Below are positions 8,257 through 16,968 of a DNA stretch of 64,000 nucleotides, piece after piece. The position numbers and the translations under genes were made by a program. The notes beneath the pieces were generated by a model that searched no databases, was not told the DNA's origin, and saw only the letters and a program-made list of their open reading frames with translations. Source of the DNA: Helicobacter sp. (lineage in GTDB: Bacteria; Campylobacterota; Campylobacteria; Campylobacterales; Helicobacteraceae); the NCBI RefSeq assembly GCF_014799995.1, contig NZ_JAAVGY010000009.1:1-64000 (forward strand). The letters are read 5' to 3'. Positions within the stretch are counted from its first letter, which is position 1, and each line of letters begins with the position of its first letter.

Positions 8257-8541
8257 TCACTTGTTTTTGCTTATTTGTGCCTTGTTTTCTGTCTTGTAAA
8301 GCCAAATAAAGACTTCTACGACTGCTTTATAAAGCGTGGGTGGAATCTCCTCGTCCAATTCTAAATTAATCAGCGAATCCACAAGGGCTTTGCTCTGAAA
8401 CAAGGGAATCTCGTATTCTTTCGCCTTTTCAATGATTCTTTGTGCGAGGAATCCCTCGCCCTTGGCGATGACTTTTGGCGCGCGTTGTTTGTTTTGCTCA
8501 TACGCAAGGGCTACGGCTTTTTGATTAAGCAAGGGTGGCAT
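8257..8541 (-). CDS. FlhB C-terminal-domain homologue (FlhX-type)
   Basis: A 94-aa free-standing relative of the cytoplasmic C-terminal domain of FlhB, the flagellar export switch protein. The pattern AVALAYEQNKQRAPKVIAKG is typical of FlhB/YscU C-domains just after the NPTH autocleavage site. The residues continue as far as YEIPLFQSKALVDSL and ELDEEIPPTLYKAVVEVF. There are no membrane helices. In H. pylori such a paralogue (FlhX) can partly replace processed FlhB, so a role in export substrate switching is likely. Its ATG overlaps the ribE stop by one base, so translation is coupled. Confidence 0.85.
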   Translation of the reverse strand: MPPLLNQKAVALAYEQNKQRAPKVIAKGEGFLAQRIIEKAKEYEIPLFQSKALVDSLINLELDEEIPPTLYKAVVEVFIWLYKTENKAQISKNK

Positions 8542-9173
8542 TAGTAACTTCCTAAGATTCTATCTACCGTTTCCCAACTTAGTTTGGGATTTGGCTTTTC
8601 TTGGTGGGATTGCAAGAGGAAATGTCGCACGAGGCGCGCAAGGCAATCGGTTTCTATATTGACACGCATTCCGACTTGATAGGTTTTAAAAAGCGTGGAA
8701 TGCAAAGTGTGCGGGATAATCGTAAGGCGCAAGGTGTCTTCTAGGATTTCATTAATCGTCAAACTAATGCCAGAAATCGCAATGCTTCCCTTTGGCACGC
8801 ACAGAGCAAGCACTTCGGGTGTAGTGCGGATAAAGAAATCCGTGCCAATGTGATGAGGCTCTATGCGTGTAATCTCCCCGATTCCGTCAATATGTCCTTG
8901 CACGATATGCCCATCAAGCCTATCATCTAGGCGCATTGCAGGTTCAATATGCACCAAATCCTGATAAGTCTCTAGTGCAATGTGTCGCTGTGTTTCTTCA
9001 CTAAGTTCTAGTGCGAAACTATCGCCGAAAGTTTTGATTGTCGTAAGGCAAGCTCCATTGACTGCGATAGAATCGCCGATTTTGGGTTGATATTTTGCAA
9101 TTAAAGTCAGTGTCGCACCTTGCAAGGATTTGACTTTACCAAACTCACGCACAAGTCCTGTAAACATTTCCAA
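8541..9173 (-). CDS. ribE: Riboflavin synthase alpha chain
   Basis: Catalyses dismutation of two 6,7-dimethyl-8-ribityllumazines to riboflavin in the cytosol. The 210-aa protein has the family's two tandem lumazine-binding barrels. The first has MFTGLVREFGKV and INGACLT-like VNGACLTTIK; the second has HIVQGHIDGIGEI and IAISGISLTINEI. The start is ATG 9173, or the next methionine two codons on, preceded by an AAGG-like site. Followed directly by the FlhB-like gene. No FMN riboswitch is visible upstream. Confidence 0.95.
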   Translation of the reverse strand: MEMFTGLVREFGKVKSLQGATLTLIAKYQPKIGDSIAVNGACLTTIKTFGDSFALELSEETQRHIALETYQDLVHIEPAMRLDDRLDGHIVQGHIDGIGEITRIEPHHIGTDFFIRTTPEVLALCVPKGSIAISGISLTINEILEDTLRLTIIPHTLHSTLFKTYQVGMRVNIETDCLARLVRHFLLQSHQEKPNPKLSWETVDRILGSY

Positions 9174-9226
9174 CCTTTAAGTAAAATTGCATTAAAATTT
9201 GTAAATTGTAGCATAAAAGGAGTAAT

Positions 9227-10021
9227 ATGCAGCTGTGCGATACACATTGTCATTTAGATGATATGCGTTTTGCGGACGACTTTTCTGCGATGATAGAACG
9301 CGCCAAACAAGCTGGAATTACGCGTTTTATCATTCCTGCCGCCGACCCAAAAGACTTGAAAAGGGCGCAAGAATTAGCCCATACTTATGAGAATGTTTAT
9401 TTTGCTAGTGGCACGCACCCAGATTTAGCGCATTTATACGATGAGGATTTTATCAAAGGGTTTTTAAATGATTCTAAATGTGTGGCAGTGGGGGAATGCG
9501 GACTAGATTATTATAGAATGGAAAGCAATCTTGTAGATTTTGGCGTGGATTCTGAAACAGAGGTGAAACAGAAGCAAAAGGAGGTTTTTATCGCGCAAAT
9601 CAAGCTCGCAATAGAATCTAATAAACCCTTGATTGTGCATATTAGAGACGCTTCGTTGGATAGTTTGGAGATTTTGCAAACCTATGCGCCTAAGCTCAAA
9701 GGCGGAATCCTGCATTGCTTCAATGCAGATTTTCAGTTACTTAGCCTAGCGAAATTCAACTTTTATTATGGAATCGGGGGAGTTTTAACCTTTAAAAACG
9801 CAAGAAAACTTGTAGAAATCCTGCCCAAGATTCCGCTTGATTCGCTTTTGCTTGAGACAGACGCACCTTATTTGACACCCCACCCACACCGTGGAGAGCG
9901 CAACGAGCCAAGCTTCATTCCTTTAGTCTTGGAGAAAATGAGCGAGATTCTAGGCTTATCAAAAGAATCTTTAGTAGCGCAAATCGATCAAAACACTACA
10001 AGGCTTTTTGGTGCGTTGTAG
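9227..10021 (+). CDS. tatD: TatD family metal-dependent hydrolase/DNase
   Basis: TIM-barrel metal-dependent hydrolase of 264 aa. Seen are the first metal-binding motif DTHCHLDD, the central AVGECGLDYY, the KPLIVHIRDA histidine motif, GGILHCFNAD, and the C-terminal LLLETDAPYLTPHPHRGERNEP. Family members act as 3'-5' exonucleases on DNA or as D-aminoacyl-tRNA-type hydrolases; the substrate cannot be assigned. The gene marks the last intact host gene before the prophage region. Divergent from ribE with a 53-bp gap. Confidence 0.92.
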   Translation: MQLCDTHCHLDDMRFADDFSAMIERAKQAGITRFIIPAADPKDLKRAQELAHTYENVYFASGTHPDLAHLYDEDFIKGFLNDSKCVAVGECGLDYYRMESNLVDFGVDSETEVKQKQKEVFIAQIKLAIESNKPLIVHIRDASLDSLEILQTYAPKLKGGILHCFNADFQLLSLAKFNFYYGIGGVLTFKNARKLVEILPKIPLDSLLLETDAPYLTPHPHRGERNEPSFIPLVLEKMSEILGLSKESLVAQIDQNTTRLFGAL

Positions 10022-10119
10022 AGAGATTTGCCTTTAACCCTACTCATCTTTTGGGATTTTTTGTGTTCTTTGCCAAAGTAATTTATGATTTTGTCTCATT
10101 GGAATTTGCTTAGCTATCG

Positions 10120-10285
10120 TCCTTGCGAGGCTTTAGCCAAAGCAATCTATAATCTCGCGCCTTAAGATTACTATTAGTCATTGCGAGAAATGAGTAAAAC
10201 GAATGACGAAGCAATCCATAATCCAAAATTTCACCTTTAACTTTCAATATTCCATTGTAAGAGTTTCTATATTTAAGATTATGGA
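10120..10285. repeat. Dispersed palindromic repeats left of the prophage
   Basis: The stretch contains several partial copies of the family built on GTCATTGCGAG, CGAAGCAATCCATAATC and its inverse GATTATGGATTGCCAC. Copies recur at 26760-26960, 33330-33520, 35560-35640 and inside the transposase gene. No gene is visible between 10022 and 10458, apart from these repeats and the prophage-end candidates that follow. Confidence 0.65.
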
Positions 10286-10302
10286 TTGCCACGTATAAAA
10301 AC

Positions 10303-10361
10303 GCATTTTAAATCAAAGTTTTTCCATTTAAAATCGTGGTGGTTTGATTTAAAATGGAAAA
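10303..10361. other. Candidate left prophage end with transposase-type repeats
   Basis: The motif ATTTTAAATCAAAGT and its inverse GTTTGATTTAAAAT occur here head to head. A 17-bp inverted repeat with one mismatch joins TTTTTCCATTTAAAATC to GATTTAAAATGGAAAAA. Nearly the same strings (ACTTTGATTTAAAATAGAAAA and AATCGTGGTTTAAA) appear in inverse orientation at 33157-33265, at the other end of the Mu-like genes. This is what paired transposase-binding ends would look like. The exact terminal TG/CA and target duplication could not be fixed. Confidence 0.45.
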
Positions 10362-10458
10362 ATTAAGCTATTGTAAAGTAAAATATTTAAGAATCAAAGT
10401 CTAAATTGAGATTAAACCACGAAAAAAGACTATCAATCTATTTAAAAGAAGGAGAAAA

Positions 10459-11069
10459 ATGGAAACAATATCAATTCACCCATATAAACCTCATATTTGT
10501 CAAGGGGCAACAAAGTTGATTATTGGAACGATTCCCCCATACAGATTTTGCACTAATGGAATAAAGAAACTTGATGATGGAGATATTGATTTTTATTATG
10601 GCTCAAGAGATAATTACTTTTGGGACTTAATGTCTGAAATAACCAATCAAAAATTACAACATAAAAAAACTCCAAAGAAGCAATTGAGGAGCGAAAGGCA
10701 CTGCTGGATTCTCTAAAAGTAGGAATAATGGATGTTGTAAAGACTTGTATTCATAAGAATGGGAAGTCAGATGATAAATCGCTTGATAACATAGAATTAA
10801 ATAGCGAATTAATTAAAGAAAAACTTTTGGAATTTCCAAATATCAATACACTAATTTACACAAGTAGATTTGTAATCTCCCAAATGATAAACAAAAGCAT
10901 TTCTGATAAAGTCCGCCATAAATGGAATCCTGAAGACAAAATGGACGGAACAATTGATATAAACGGGAAAAAATATCAGGTTCGCATTTTATATTCTCCA
11001 TCTCCCAGTGCATCGCGCAGAGTGAGTAAGCAAAAACGATTGGAGCGATACAAAGCAGTTTTTAAATAA
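10459..11069 (+). pseudogene. Uracil-DNA-glycosylase-superfamily protein, frameshifted
   Basis: Two consecutive frames make one protein of about 203 residues. The first part has LIIGTIPPYRFC and YGSRDNYFWDLM, typical of mismatch-specific uracil/thymine DNA glycosylase-like proteins. The second has DVVKTC, NINTLIYTS and the C-terminal SPSPSASR, the position of the leucine-loop motif. Between them one base is missing, probably in the A7 run at 10663-10669; restoring it gives EAIEERKALLDSLKVGIMDVV without a break. A good ribosome site (AAGGAG) precedes the ATG. The gene lies at the accessory end of the prophage and is probably cargo. Its substrate is not predictable. Confidence 0.7.
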
Positions 11070-11197
11070 AATAAATGCTTGAAAACATTATTACGATTTT
11101 AGATAAATTTTTGGGCAAAGAGGATAATCGTCCTTAACTATTGCCATTGATTTTACCTCTCAATTTGATATACAAGACAACTAAAGCAATCACAAAC

Positions 11198-11899
11198 CTA
11201 TTGGGAATCTAAAGTAGAATCCTTATCTCTTTCCTTGATTGCTTCCTTTGAGTTCTCTGGCATAGTTTTAAAGAAATTGTCAATCTCCTTAGGATGTGTT
11301 ATCATCTCTTGCACAATGAAATTTAATATCTCAAAGAGTTTATAAGCAATCTGTGGATTATCGTTTATATCTAGCTCTTTTGTAGAATGCACTGCATTAT
11401 TTCCTGTGATACGCACAATATCTAAGGCTTTTTGCACCTTTGGAGAAAGTCCTAACTTGACAAGCTCTTTAATATCCTCATTGATATTTTTGCCTTTAAG
11501 GCTTTTGTATTCTTCAAAATTATCTCTCAAATATGATATTAATTCCTCTAAGGCTAAACGCAACAAAGCACAAGCTGCTCTAGGAGAATCCCCTAAGACA
11601 TTAGAGGCTTCCTTGTAGATTGCCTTAATGGATTCGGGCATATCCTCTGCTAGAGGAATAACAGAGGATTTGGGATAGAGCATTTCCTCTTTGATAGTGG
11701 GCTTACCCCTTTGTAATGTCCCATATTTACACCAAAGGCTATAATTCTTACATACTTGACACACTGCAATATGGATAGAATAATTTATATCGGGAGTATG
11801 TCCTTCATATAGACACTCCCAATTCATTTGAGCCAATACACTACAATAAGGACAAGTAAAGGCTGTTTGCCAAAAACTTGGAGAAACAAATTTTTGCAT
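11198..11899 (-). CDS. DUF4145 domain protein with N-terminal zinc ribbon
   Basis: A 233-aa protein beginning with a Cys pair (CPYC), followed by a second pair (CQVC) that would form a zinc ribbon. The helical DUF4145-like part follows (AACALLRLALEELISYL, TGNNAVHSTKELD). DUF4145 proteins often accompany restriction and other defence genes and can be fused to HsdR-type nucleases; no function is proven. The gene is transcribed alone, opposite to the S24 regulator and KAP NTPase that follow. It lies between the prophage ends and is probably accessory cargo. Confidence 0.65.
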   Translation of the reverse strand: MQKFVSPSFWQTAFTCPYCSVLAQMNWECLYEGHTPDINYSIHIAVCQVCKNYSLWCKYGTLQRGKPTIKEEMLYPKSSVIPLAEDMPESIKAIYKEASNVLGDSPRAACALLRLALEELISYLRDNFEEYKSLKGKNINEDIKELVKLGLSPKVQKALDIVRITGNNAVHSTKELDINDNPQIAYKLFEILNFIVQEMITHPKEIDNFFKTMPENSKEAIKERDKDSTLDSQ

Positions 11900-12039
11900 T
11901 ATTTTTCCTATTTTTCAAAATGAAACATTATAATCATATTCTACTAAGAATCTCTTTTATTTAAACCCTTTCATTTCAAAATCTATTCTTTCTTTTTCTT
12001 AATTTTATGCTAAATTCCTTTTAAACTAAAAGGATTATT

Positions 12040-12672
12040 ATGGAAATGGAAGAGATTATAGAAAAGCTAAAGGATATTTTGGCGAGTGAGGGACAAACAA
12101 GAATTAAAGCTATGGATATAGCCAAAGCCTTAAACATACACCCTGATACTTTTAATAGTATGAAGTTTAGAAACTCTATTCCTTATAAACAAATCCTAAA
12201 CTTCCTAGAGCAAAGAAAGATTAATATCAATTACTTTTTCTTTGGAAGCTCTCCTAAAGAAAGCTTAGAATGTGAGGAGAAATATAGGATTCTAAAACTC
12301 TATAAAACAAATGCTTCTTTGGGAGGTGGGGGGATTAATGAGTTTGTAAGTGTAGAGGAGATTCCTTTCCCTATCACATTACTAGAAAAACTCAAGATTA
12401 ATCCTAAATGGGAAATCATAGAATGCAAGGGAGATTCTATGGAATCTTTGATTAAAGACAACGCACTCTGCTTCATTGACAGACAAGCTACTCTCAAAGA
12501 TAAAGGAATCTTTGTAATTAATACCAATGAGGGATTGTTTGTCAAACAAGTGATTCTAAAAGATAATGGAGTGATTCTGCATTCTTTAAATCCAACCTAT
12601 CAAGATTTATTCTTTCAAAATGGAGAGTATTTGATTGTGGGGAGAGTGGTTGGGGTGTGGCAAAAATTCTAA
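12040..12672 (+). CDS. S24-family (CI/LexA-like) repressor
   Basis: A 210-aa two-domain phage-type repressor. An N-terminal helix-turn-helix of the CI type (residues 5-65, KAMDIAKALNIHPDTFNSMK) is followed by a linker with the candidate self-cleavage region ASLGGGG (92-98). The S24 peptidase-like domain has catalytic Ser133 in KGDSMES and Lys169 in LFVKQ. It would bind operators as a dimer and be inactivated by RecA-stimulated autocleavage. It is a second repressor besides the one at 32297 and probably regulates itself and the adjacent KAP gene (58-bp gap, same strand). A remnant of another phage is an alternative. Confidence 0.8.
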   Translation: MEMEEIIEKLKDILASEGQTRIKAMDIAKALNIHPDTFNSMKFRNSIPYKQILNFLEQRKININYFFFGSSPKESLECEEKYRILKLYKTNASLGGGGINEFVSVEEIPFPITLLEKLKINPKWEIIECKGDSMESLIKDNALCFIDRQATLKDKGIFVINTNEGLFVKQVILKDNGVILHSLNPTYQDLFFQNGEYLIVGRVVGVWQKF

Positions 12673-12730
12673 GTCGCAATGCTTTATTTACGCTATAATA
12701 TATAATAAAATAAGTTCATAAGGAATCAAA

Positions 12731-14155
12731 ATGAAATTAAAAGATAACTTCTACGATGTAAACGAGAATTGCACATTTGAAAATGATAAACTTAACAGAG
12801 AAATTATTGCTAATCGTTTAACAAGTATTTTAAAAAGTGCAGAAACTAGTCCACAAGGCTTGATTCTTGCTTTAAATGCACAATGGGGAAATGGTAAAAC
12901 AACTTTTATTAAAATGTGGAAAAATATGCTTGATAAGGATTACAAGATTCCAAATCTGTATTTCAGTGCTTGGGAAGAGGATTACACCAAAGAGCCTTTG
13001 ATTGCTGTTTTGGGAGAATTGAATCGGTATTTAACAAAGAATAAAATTCAGAATGAAAATTTCAATCAAGCAGTAGAATCTGTGCAAAAAATCTTTAAAA
13101 GAATATTGCCTACTTTATTGAAAATAAGCGTAAAAGGTTTATTTAATAAAATTGGAATAGATAATGAATTGCTTCAAGAGGCTTCGCAAGCATTCACAGA
13201 AGAGAGTGCAAAAACATTAATTGAAGATTATTCTAAAGAAAAAGAATGCTTAACTCAATTAAAAGAGAATCTAACAAAAGTCTTTGAAGTAACGGGAGCA
13301 AAAGAGGAACAACCTTTTATCATTTTTATAGATGAAATAGACCGCTGCCGCCCGACCTATGCTATTGAAATGCTAGAGAATATTAAACACCTCTTCGGGA
13401 TTCCAAATCTTGTTTTTGTAATCTCTATTGATAAAGCACAACTCTCTAAATCCATTCAAGCAATTTATGGGCAAATTGATACAGAAAATTATCTTAGGAG
13501 ATTCTTTGATTTAGAAGTTGCTTTGCCTAATCCATCTTTGCAAGATTTTTGCTCTTATTTACAAGAAGAATTAGATATAAAAACAAAAACAAGTCTTTCA
13601 GATATTTTTATAACAAATAATTTTACTCTTAGAGAATTACAAAAAATTGCCCCCCAAATTAAGCTAGCAGGAGTGTATTTTCAGAATCAAGGCATTGATA
13701 TGAGACGCGCTATTTTTATTTTACTTCTCAAAATCTATAAGCCTGATTTATATTCTCAAATACCAAATATTACGGATACAAAAGGGGTTATGGAGATAAT
13801 TGAAAAACTTGTGTGCAAAGATGACATTTTAAATGAGGAATTTCTTATTGAATACATAAAAACCACTTATAGTGTATGCAAAAATGCATTTAGTAGAGAT
13901 TCTAATTTTTTACACAATCCACATGACTATTGTTATGATAACATAAAAAAACAATGGTTTAAAGATGGAAAATTGGTTGAAGAAAGTTTTTCTTGCGTTG
14001 TGGAAACTTACAAAGACATACTTACTGAAAAAAAATTGAGTAAGAATTGGATTTCAGAGATAACTGACGATAAGACAATTAAAACTATTACCGAATTTAT
14101 CAACTTTGCTGCAGAACCTATAACATCTCTTGAGTTTAGGGATAATGTATTCTAG
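12731..14155 (+). CDS. KAP-family P-loop NTPase
   Basis: A 474-aa NTPase of the KAP family. The Walker A motif is NAQWGNGKTT (49-58), the Walker B motif IIFIDEIDRCRP (197-208), and VFVISIDKAQL and YLRRFFDLE are further family landmarks. The usual transmembrane insertion between A and B is not obvious; instead there is a helical insert at about 100-185. KAP NTPases occur sporadically in bacteria and phages, and some serve in phage exclusion. The gene is the last before a strong bidirectional terminator and sits downstream of an S24 repressor, so a repressor-controlled defence or exclusion cargo is a fair inference. Confidence 0.75.
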   Translation: MKLKDNFYDVNENCTFENDKLNREIIANRLTSILKSAETSPQGLILALNAQWGNGKTTFIKMWKNMLDKDYKIPNLYFSAWEEDYTKEPLIAVLGELNRYLTKNKIQNENFNQAVESVQKIFKRILPTLLKISVKGLFNKIGIDNELLQEASQAFTEESAKTLIEDYSKEKECLTQLKENLTKVFEVTGAKEEQPFIIFIDEIDRCRPTYAIEMLENIKHLFGIPNLVFVISIDKAQLSKSIQAIYGQIDTENYLRRFFDLEVALPNPSLQDFCSYLQEELDIKTKTSLSDIFITNNFTLRELQKIAPQIKLAGVYFQNQGIDMRRAIFILLLKIYKPDLYSQIPNITDTKGVMEIIEKLVCKDDILNEEFLIEYIKTTYSVCKNAFSRDSNFLHNPHDYCYDNIKKQWFKDGKLVEESFSCVVETYKDILTEKKLSKNWISEITDDKTIKTITEFINFAAEPITSLEFRDNVF

Positions 14156-14160
14156 GTTGA

Positions 14161-14205
14161 ATCACCATAGCAAAAACAAAAAAGATTTTTGCAATTTATG
14201 GTGAT
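14161..14205. terminator. Bidirectional hairpin terminator after the KAP gene
   Basis: Bases 14161-14169 (ATCACCATA) pair with 14197-14205, and an inner CAAAAA pairs with TTTTTG, forming a long hairpin with A and T runs on both sides. It lies between convergent genes (KAP NTPase and the adenine methylase). Confidence 0.6.
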
Positions 14206-14290
14206 AAAATCTTGCATTATATTTCTATTCTTTAAATAAGAAATTACAATGCCACTATTCATTAAAGATTCTCCCCCCTGCCAAAGAATC

Positions 14291-15082
14291 CTAATAATTC
14301 CTCACTAATAATTCTTTCCTTTTAACATTCTGTGTCTGCATATTAATTCTATAATGCGTCTCTAGGGTTTCTATGGTAAAGCTTTGATAGAGATTCCTAA
14401 CAAGCTCACAATCATTATAACTTAATAGGAATTTCCCTTTGATACTCTTTAGAATCTTACATAAATCCCTATGGTCTTTTAAATCAAAGGTCTTTTTATT
14501 CTTATAATAATTCTCTGTCCCTACATAAGGCGGGTCAAGATAGAATAATGTAGAATCACTATCGTATTGCTTAATGAATTCTCTAAAGTCAAGATTCTCA
14601 ATACTCACTGGCTTTAGCCTCTGTGCATAAATTTGAAAGTTCTTATAAATATTCTTTGGGCTTCTTGCCTTTTTGCACATTGCATAATGGTCTCTCTTAC
14701 CTCCAAAGCTATGCACGATAGAGTAATAATAGAGTGCGGCTTTTTCTATATTGTTTCTTGGCGTCTTGACTTTAGAATCTAAGAAAAAATCCCTACCATT
14801 AAGCATTCTATTTAATTCTATTTGGAGGCTCTGCGGTCGTGTTTGAATGATTCTGTGTAGATTGATTAAATCGGCATTCCAATCATTAATCACCTCATTG
14901 TATTTTGCAAAAGGACGCTCTTTGGCATAAAGCACTGCTAGGCTTCCCCCAAAGACTTCTGCATAAGTGGTATGCAGAGGCATTCTCTCTACAATCTCTT
15001 TTGCCATTTTAGATTTTCCACCTATCCAAGCAAAAGGAGGTTTTAAAGTGCTAGTTTTCATTTTAAAGTTTGCATTTTCCAT
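14291..15082 (-). CDS. Prophage DNA adenine methylase (Dam/D12 class)
   Basis: N6-adenine methyltransferase of the D12 class, 263 aa from the ATG at 15082. This start is chosen because AAAAGGAG precedes it; an in-frame ATG 25 codons upstream lacks such a site. Motif I is PFAWIGGKSKMAKEIV with EVFGGSLAVL, and the catalytic DPPY box is in FYLDPPYVG. The SFGGKRDH region suggests a Mu-like phage orphan methylase, as in CJIE1-type Campylobacter prophages. It likely protects phage DNA from host restriction. The target sequence is not predictable from these motifs. Confidence 0.85.
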   Translation of the reverse strand: MENANFKMKTSTLKPPFAWIGGKSKMAKEIVERMPLHTTYAEVFGGSLAVLYAKERPFAKYNEVINDWNADLINLHRIIQTRPQSLQIELNRMLNGRDFFLDSKVKTPRNNIEKAALYYYSIVHSFGGKRDHYAMCKKARSPKNIYKNFQIYAQRLKPVSIENLDFREFIKQYDSDSTLFYLDPPYVGTENYYKNKKTFDLKDHRDLCKILKSIKGKFLLSYNDCELVRNLYQSFTIETLETHYRINMQTQNVKRKELLVRNY

Positions 15083-15213
15083 TGCAACTCCTTTTAAAAT
15101 GAAATAAATAAGCCTTAAATTACAATTTAAAGCTATAATGCTTTTGCTAGTTTTCATTAAGGGGGCTTCCCCTTAAACTTAAATCTTGATTCCTCTATCA
15201 ACTTTCTATCCCT

Positions 15214-15378
15214 TTAAATATAATCTTTTCCTTTTTGTTTTAATCTTGCTTCTCTTTGAATCTCTAATCTCTCACTTTGCCATTTCACAATGAGTTCTAA
15301 GCAAGCACACTTTTTCTCTAAAACTTGAAGTGTATGATTTAAAGATTTGAGTTGTGTTTTTAAAGCTTTCTTTTTCAT
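15214..15378 (-). CDS. Small charged prophage protein, 54 aa
   Basis: ORF of 54 residues preceded by AGGAAAAACA. The sequence is Lys-rich and helical with leucines spaced for a short coiled coil (KTQLKSLNHTLQVLEKKCACL). It lies between the tail gene cluster and the adenine methylase on the same strand. No family is recognised; a small lysis or tail-associated protein is possible. Confidence 0.5.
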   Translation of the reverse strand: MKKKALKTQLKSLNHTLQVLEKKCACLELIVKWQSERLEIQREARLKQKGKDYI

Positions 15379-15412
15379 TGTTTTTCCTGTCTAAATTTAA
15401 AATTTAATATAA

Positions 15413-15505
15413 AAAAGGTTTTTAAGAGCAAGCAGGCAATTAGGAAAGCTTTGTTTATCAAAGCTAGGTTGCCTACTCTTGTCTGTGAGTTCTTAAAAAC
15501 CCTTT
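15413..15505 (-). ncRNA. Structured element A of a four-member prophage family
   Basis: Long imperfect hairpin. The outer arms (AAGGTTTTTAAGA and TCTTAAAAACC) enclose GCAGGCAA pairing with TTGTCTGT, then an asymmetric loop, AGGAAA against TTGCCT, and an inner GCTTTG hairpin with an unpaired TAGG. On the minus strand the conserved core reads CAAGAGTAGG, then AACCTAGC, a loop, and CCTAATTGCC. The same core with different stem sequences recurs at 27708 and 29191 and, inverted, at 15511. No known RNA class was recognised. Confidence 0.55.
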
Positions 15506-15510
15506 AATAG

Positions 15511-15600
15511 TCTGTATCAATCTATGCAAGGCAAGAATAGGCACACTGGATTTTTACAAGTAAAAATCTCCCTAATTGCCTTTTATAGATTGATACAAAC
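15511..15600 (+). ncRNA. Structured element D, inverted copy next to element A
   Basis: Bases TGTATCAATCTAT at 15511-15523 pair perfectly with ATAGATTGATACA at the other end. Inside, AAGGCA pairs with TGCCTT, the core CAAGAATAGG is followed by CACACTGG, and ATTTTTAC-AA-GTAAAAAT forms the inner hairpin before CCTAATTGCC. This is the core of elements A-C on the opposite strand with entirely different stems. It lies back to back with element A, just past the tail gene cluster. Confidence 0.5.
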
Positions 15601-15622
15601 GATTTCTTGAGAAGCCTCACAC

Positions 15623-16561
15623 TCACTTCTCAAACTCCACACTTGTAGTAAAGGAATCTGCACTCAAAGAGTGATGCACACTCTTAATGCGATATTCCCC
15701 GCTATCCTCTCCCGCATTGCTTAAGGAGAGAATCCCTCCTGCAAACACGCAAGTCCCATAAATTTCTAAACTTCCACTCACGATTCCACACTTTGCCCTC
15801 TCTAGTTTTGCCTTAGCCTTTGCTAAAGCTTCTGCTGCATTCTTGAAACTCTGCTCTAGCCTGATTTGCTCTCCCTCATCACTGCCTACTATGACTTCTT
15901 TGATTTTGTTTTCTTTGGTATCGTGCCATATTGCCTTGCAGCTTCCATAAAGTGTTTTATTGGAATACTTAATGCGATAACTACTGCATTCACTTAGGCT
16001 AATGGAAGATTTAGGAATTATACTTTTGCTCTCGTTTTCCTTTCTTAAAAACACGATTTGGTTATCCTTGACATTAAAAATCGCATCAAAGTCCTTTGCA
16101 AACTTTTGTAAAAATGTCAAATCACTCCTATCGTGCTGCCCTGCATAAGCAATCTTAATCTCTCCAAAATCAGCAACTGCACTTAAATCGTGTTCCTTTG
16201 CGATTCTCTCTACAATCTCTTTGAGACTTAACTTCTCCCACGCGCGATTCTTTCTCTTTTTTAACCCACTGCTAAAATCCACTCCCGTAGCAGTAATCGT
16301 TGTGCTAGATTCTGTCCTCTCACTACTTTGCACCGCGAAGCTTCCACAATACCATAGCCCACTCTCCTTATACCCTAACCATAGCTTTAGCTTATCTTTG
16401 TATTTGGGACGTTTGAAAGCTCCATACACACTAAGTGTAATCTCATCACTGACGATTCCTGCCTCATCTTTGAAGCTAAGTTCTATAAGATTCTTTGCAA
16501 TGTGTGCGGTTACATCTTTCTCATTAGCTAGAATCTTAAAATCTGGTGTAAAATGCTTCAT
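15623..16561 (-). CDS. Phage late control/tail protein D (gpD)
   Basis: A 312-aa P2-type gpD homologue, a baseplate hub/needle-associated protein of contractile tails. Typical are the N-terminal TPDFKILANEKDVTAHI, DEITLSVYG, the LWLGYKESGLWYCGSF strand, TITATGVDFSSGLKKRKNRAW and DRSDLTFLQKFAKDFDAIFNV. The C-terminus ends in GILSLSNAGEDSGEYRIKSVHHSL. Its ATG overlaps the stop of the gpU gene (16558-16561), so the two are coupled. It is one of three tail genes left in this prophage. Confidence 0.85.
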   Translation of the reverse strand: MKHFTPDFKILANEKDVTAHIAKNLIELSFKDEAGIVSDEITLSVYGAFKRPKYKDKLKLWLGYKESGLWYCGSFAVQSSERTESSTTITATGVDFSSGLKKRKNRAWEKLSLKEIVERIAKEHDLSAVADFGEIKIAYAGQHDRSDLTFLQKFAKDFDAIFNVKDNQIVFLRKENESKSIIPKSSISLSECSSYRIKYSNKTLYGSCKAIWHDTKENKIKEVIVGSDEGEQIRLEQSFKNAAEALAKAKAKLERAKCGIVSGSLEIYGTCVFAGGILSLSNAGEDSGEYRIKSVHHSLSADSFTTSVEFEK

Positions 16562-16929
16562 TGGTAATACCTCTTGAGTGAAATTTGCAAAGTGCGTTTC
16601 AAACTTGCGCCATTAGGGATTATGGATTCCTCTTTGATTTTTACACTCTCCACTAACACTTCACCGATGATTTTGCCATAGCCTAAAACCATAAAGAAAG
16701 GTGTTTTAAGTTTCACTGCCTCTAAGAATTCCTCTAATATCTCTTGTTTCTGTAAGAGCATATCCAATTCTAGTGTGAAAGATTCTTTAAACTTTCCACT
16801 ATTAAAAGTTGCAGGATTATTCCCAATCCTTGCAATTTCGCTAAAGTTTAATTCTAGGTTAGACTCTATTGTGTTTAATTGTGTTTGTTGTAAGATGAAT
16901 TTAAAATCTCCCAATGCAAGATAAGCCAT
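16558..16929 (-). CDS. Phage tail protein U (gpU)
   Basis: P2-type gpU, a tail-completion/baseplate protein that works next to gpD. The chosen start ATG 16929 (MAYLALGDFKFIL) has AAGG 6 bases upstream. A GTG start ten codons earlier is possible but has no ribosome site. 123 aa; seen are IARIGNNPATFNSGKF, the FMVLGYGKIIGEVLVESVKIKEE region and GASLKRTLQISLKRY at the end. Coupled to gpD downstream; the tape-measure remnant precedes it. Confidence 0.8.
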   Translation of the reverse strand: MAYLALGDFKFILQQTQLNTIESNLELNFSEIARIGNNPATFNSGKFKESFTLELDMLLQKQEILEEFLEAVKLKTPFFMVLGYGKIIGEVLVESVKIKEESIIPNGASLKRTLQISLKRYYQ

Positions 16930-16968
16930 TTTAATCCTTAAAATAAAATTGTTTAGCACAAAGGATTT

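Noticed and set aside
12040..12672. LexA itself
   Set aside because: The N-terminal domain is CI-like, not the LexA winged helix, and the gene sits in prophage cargo.
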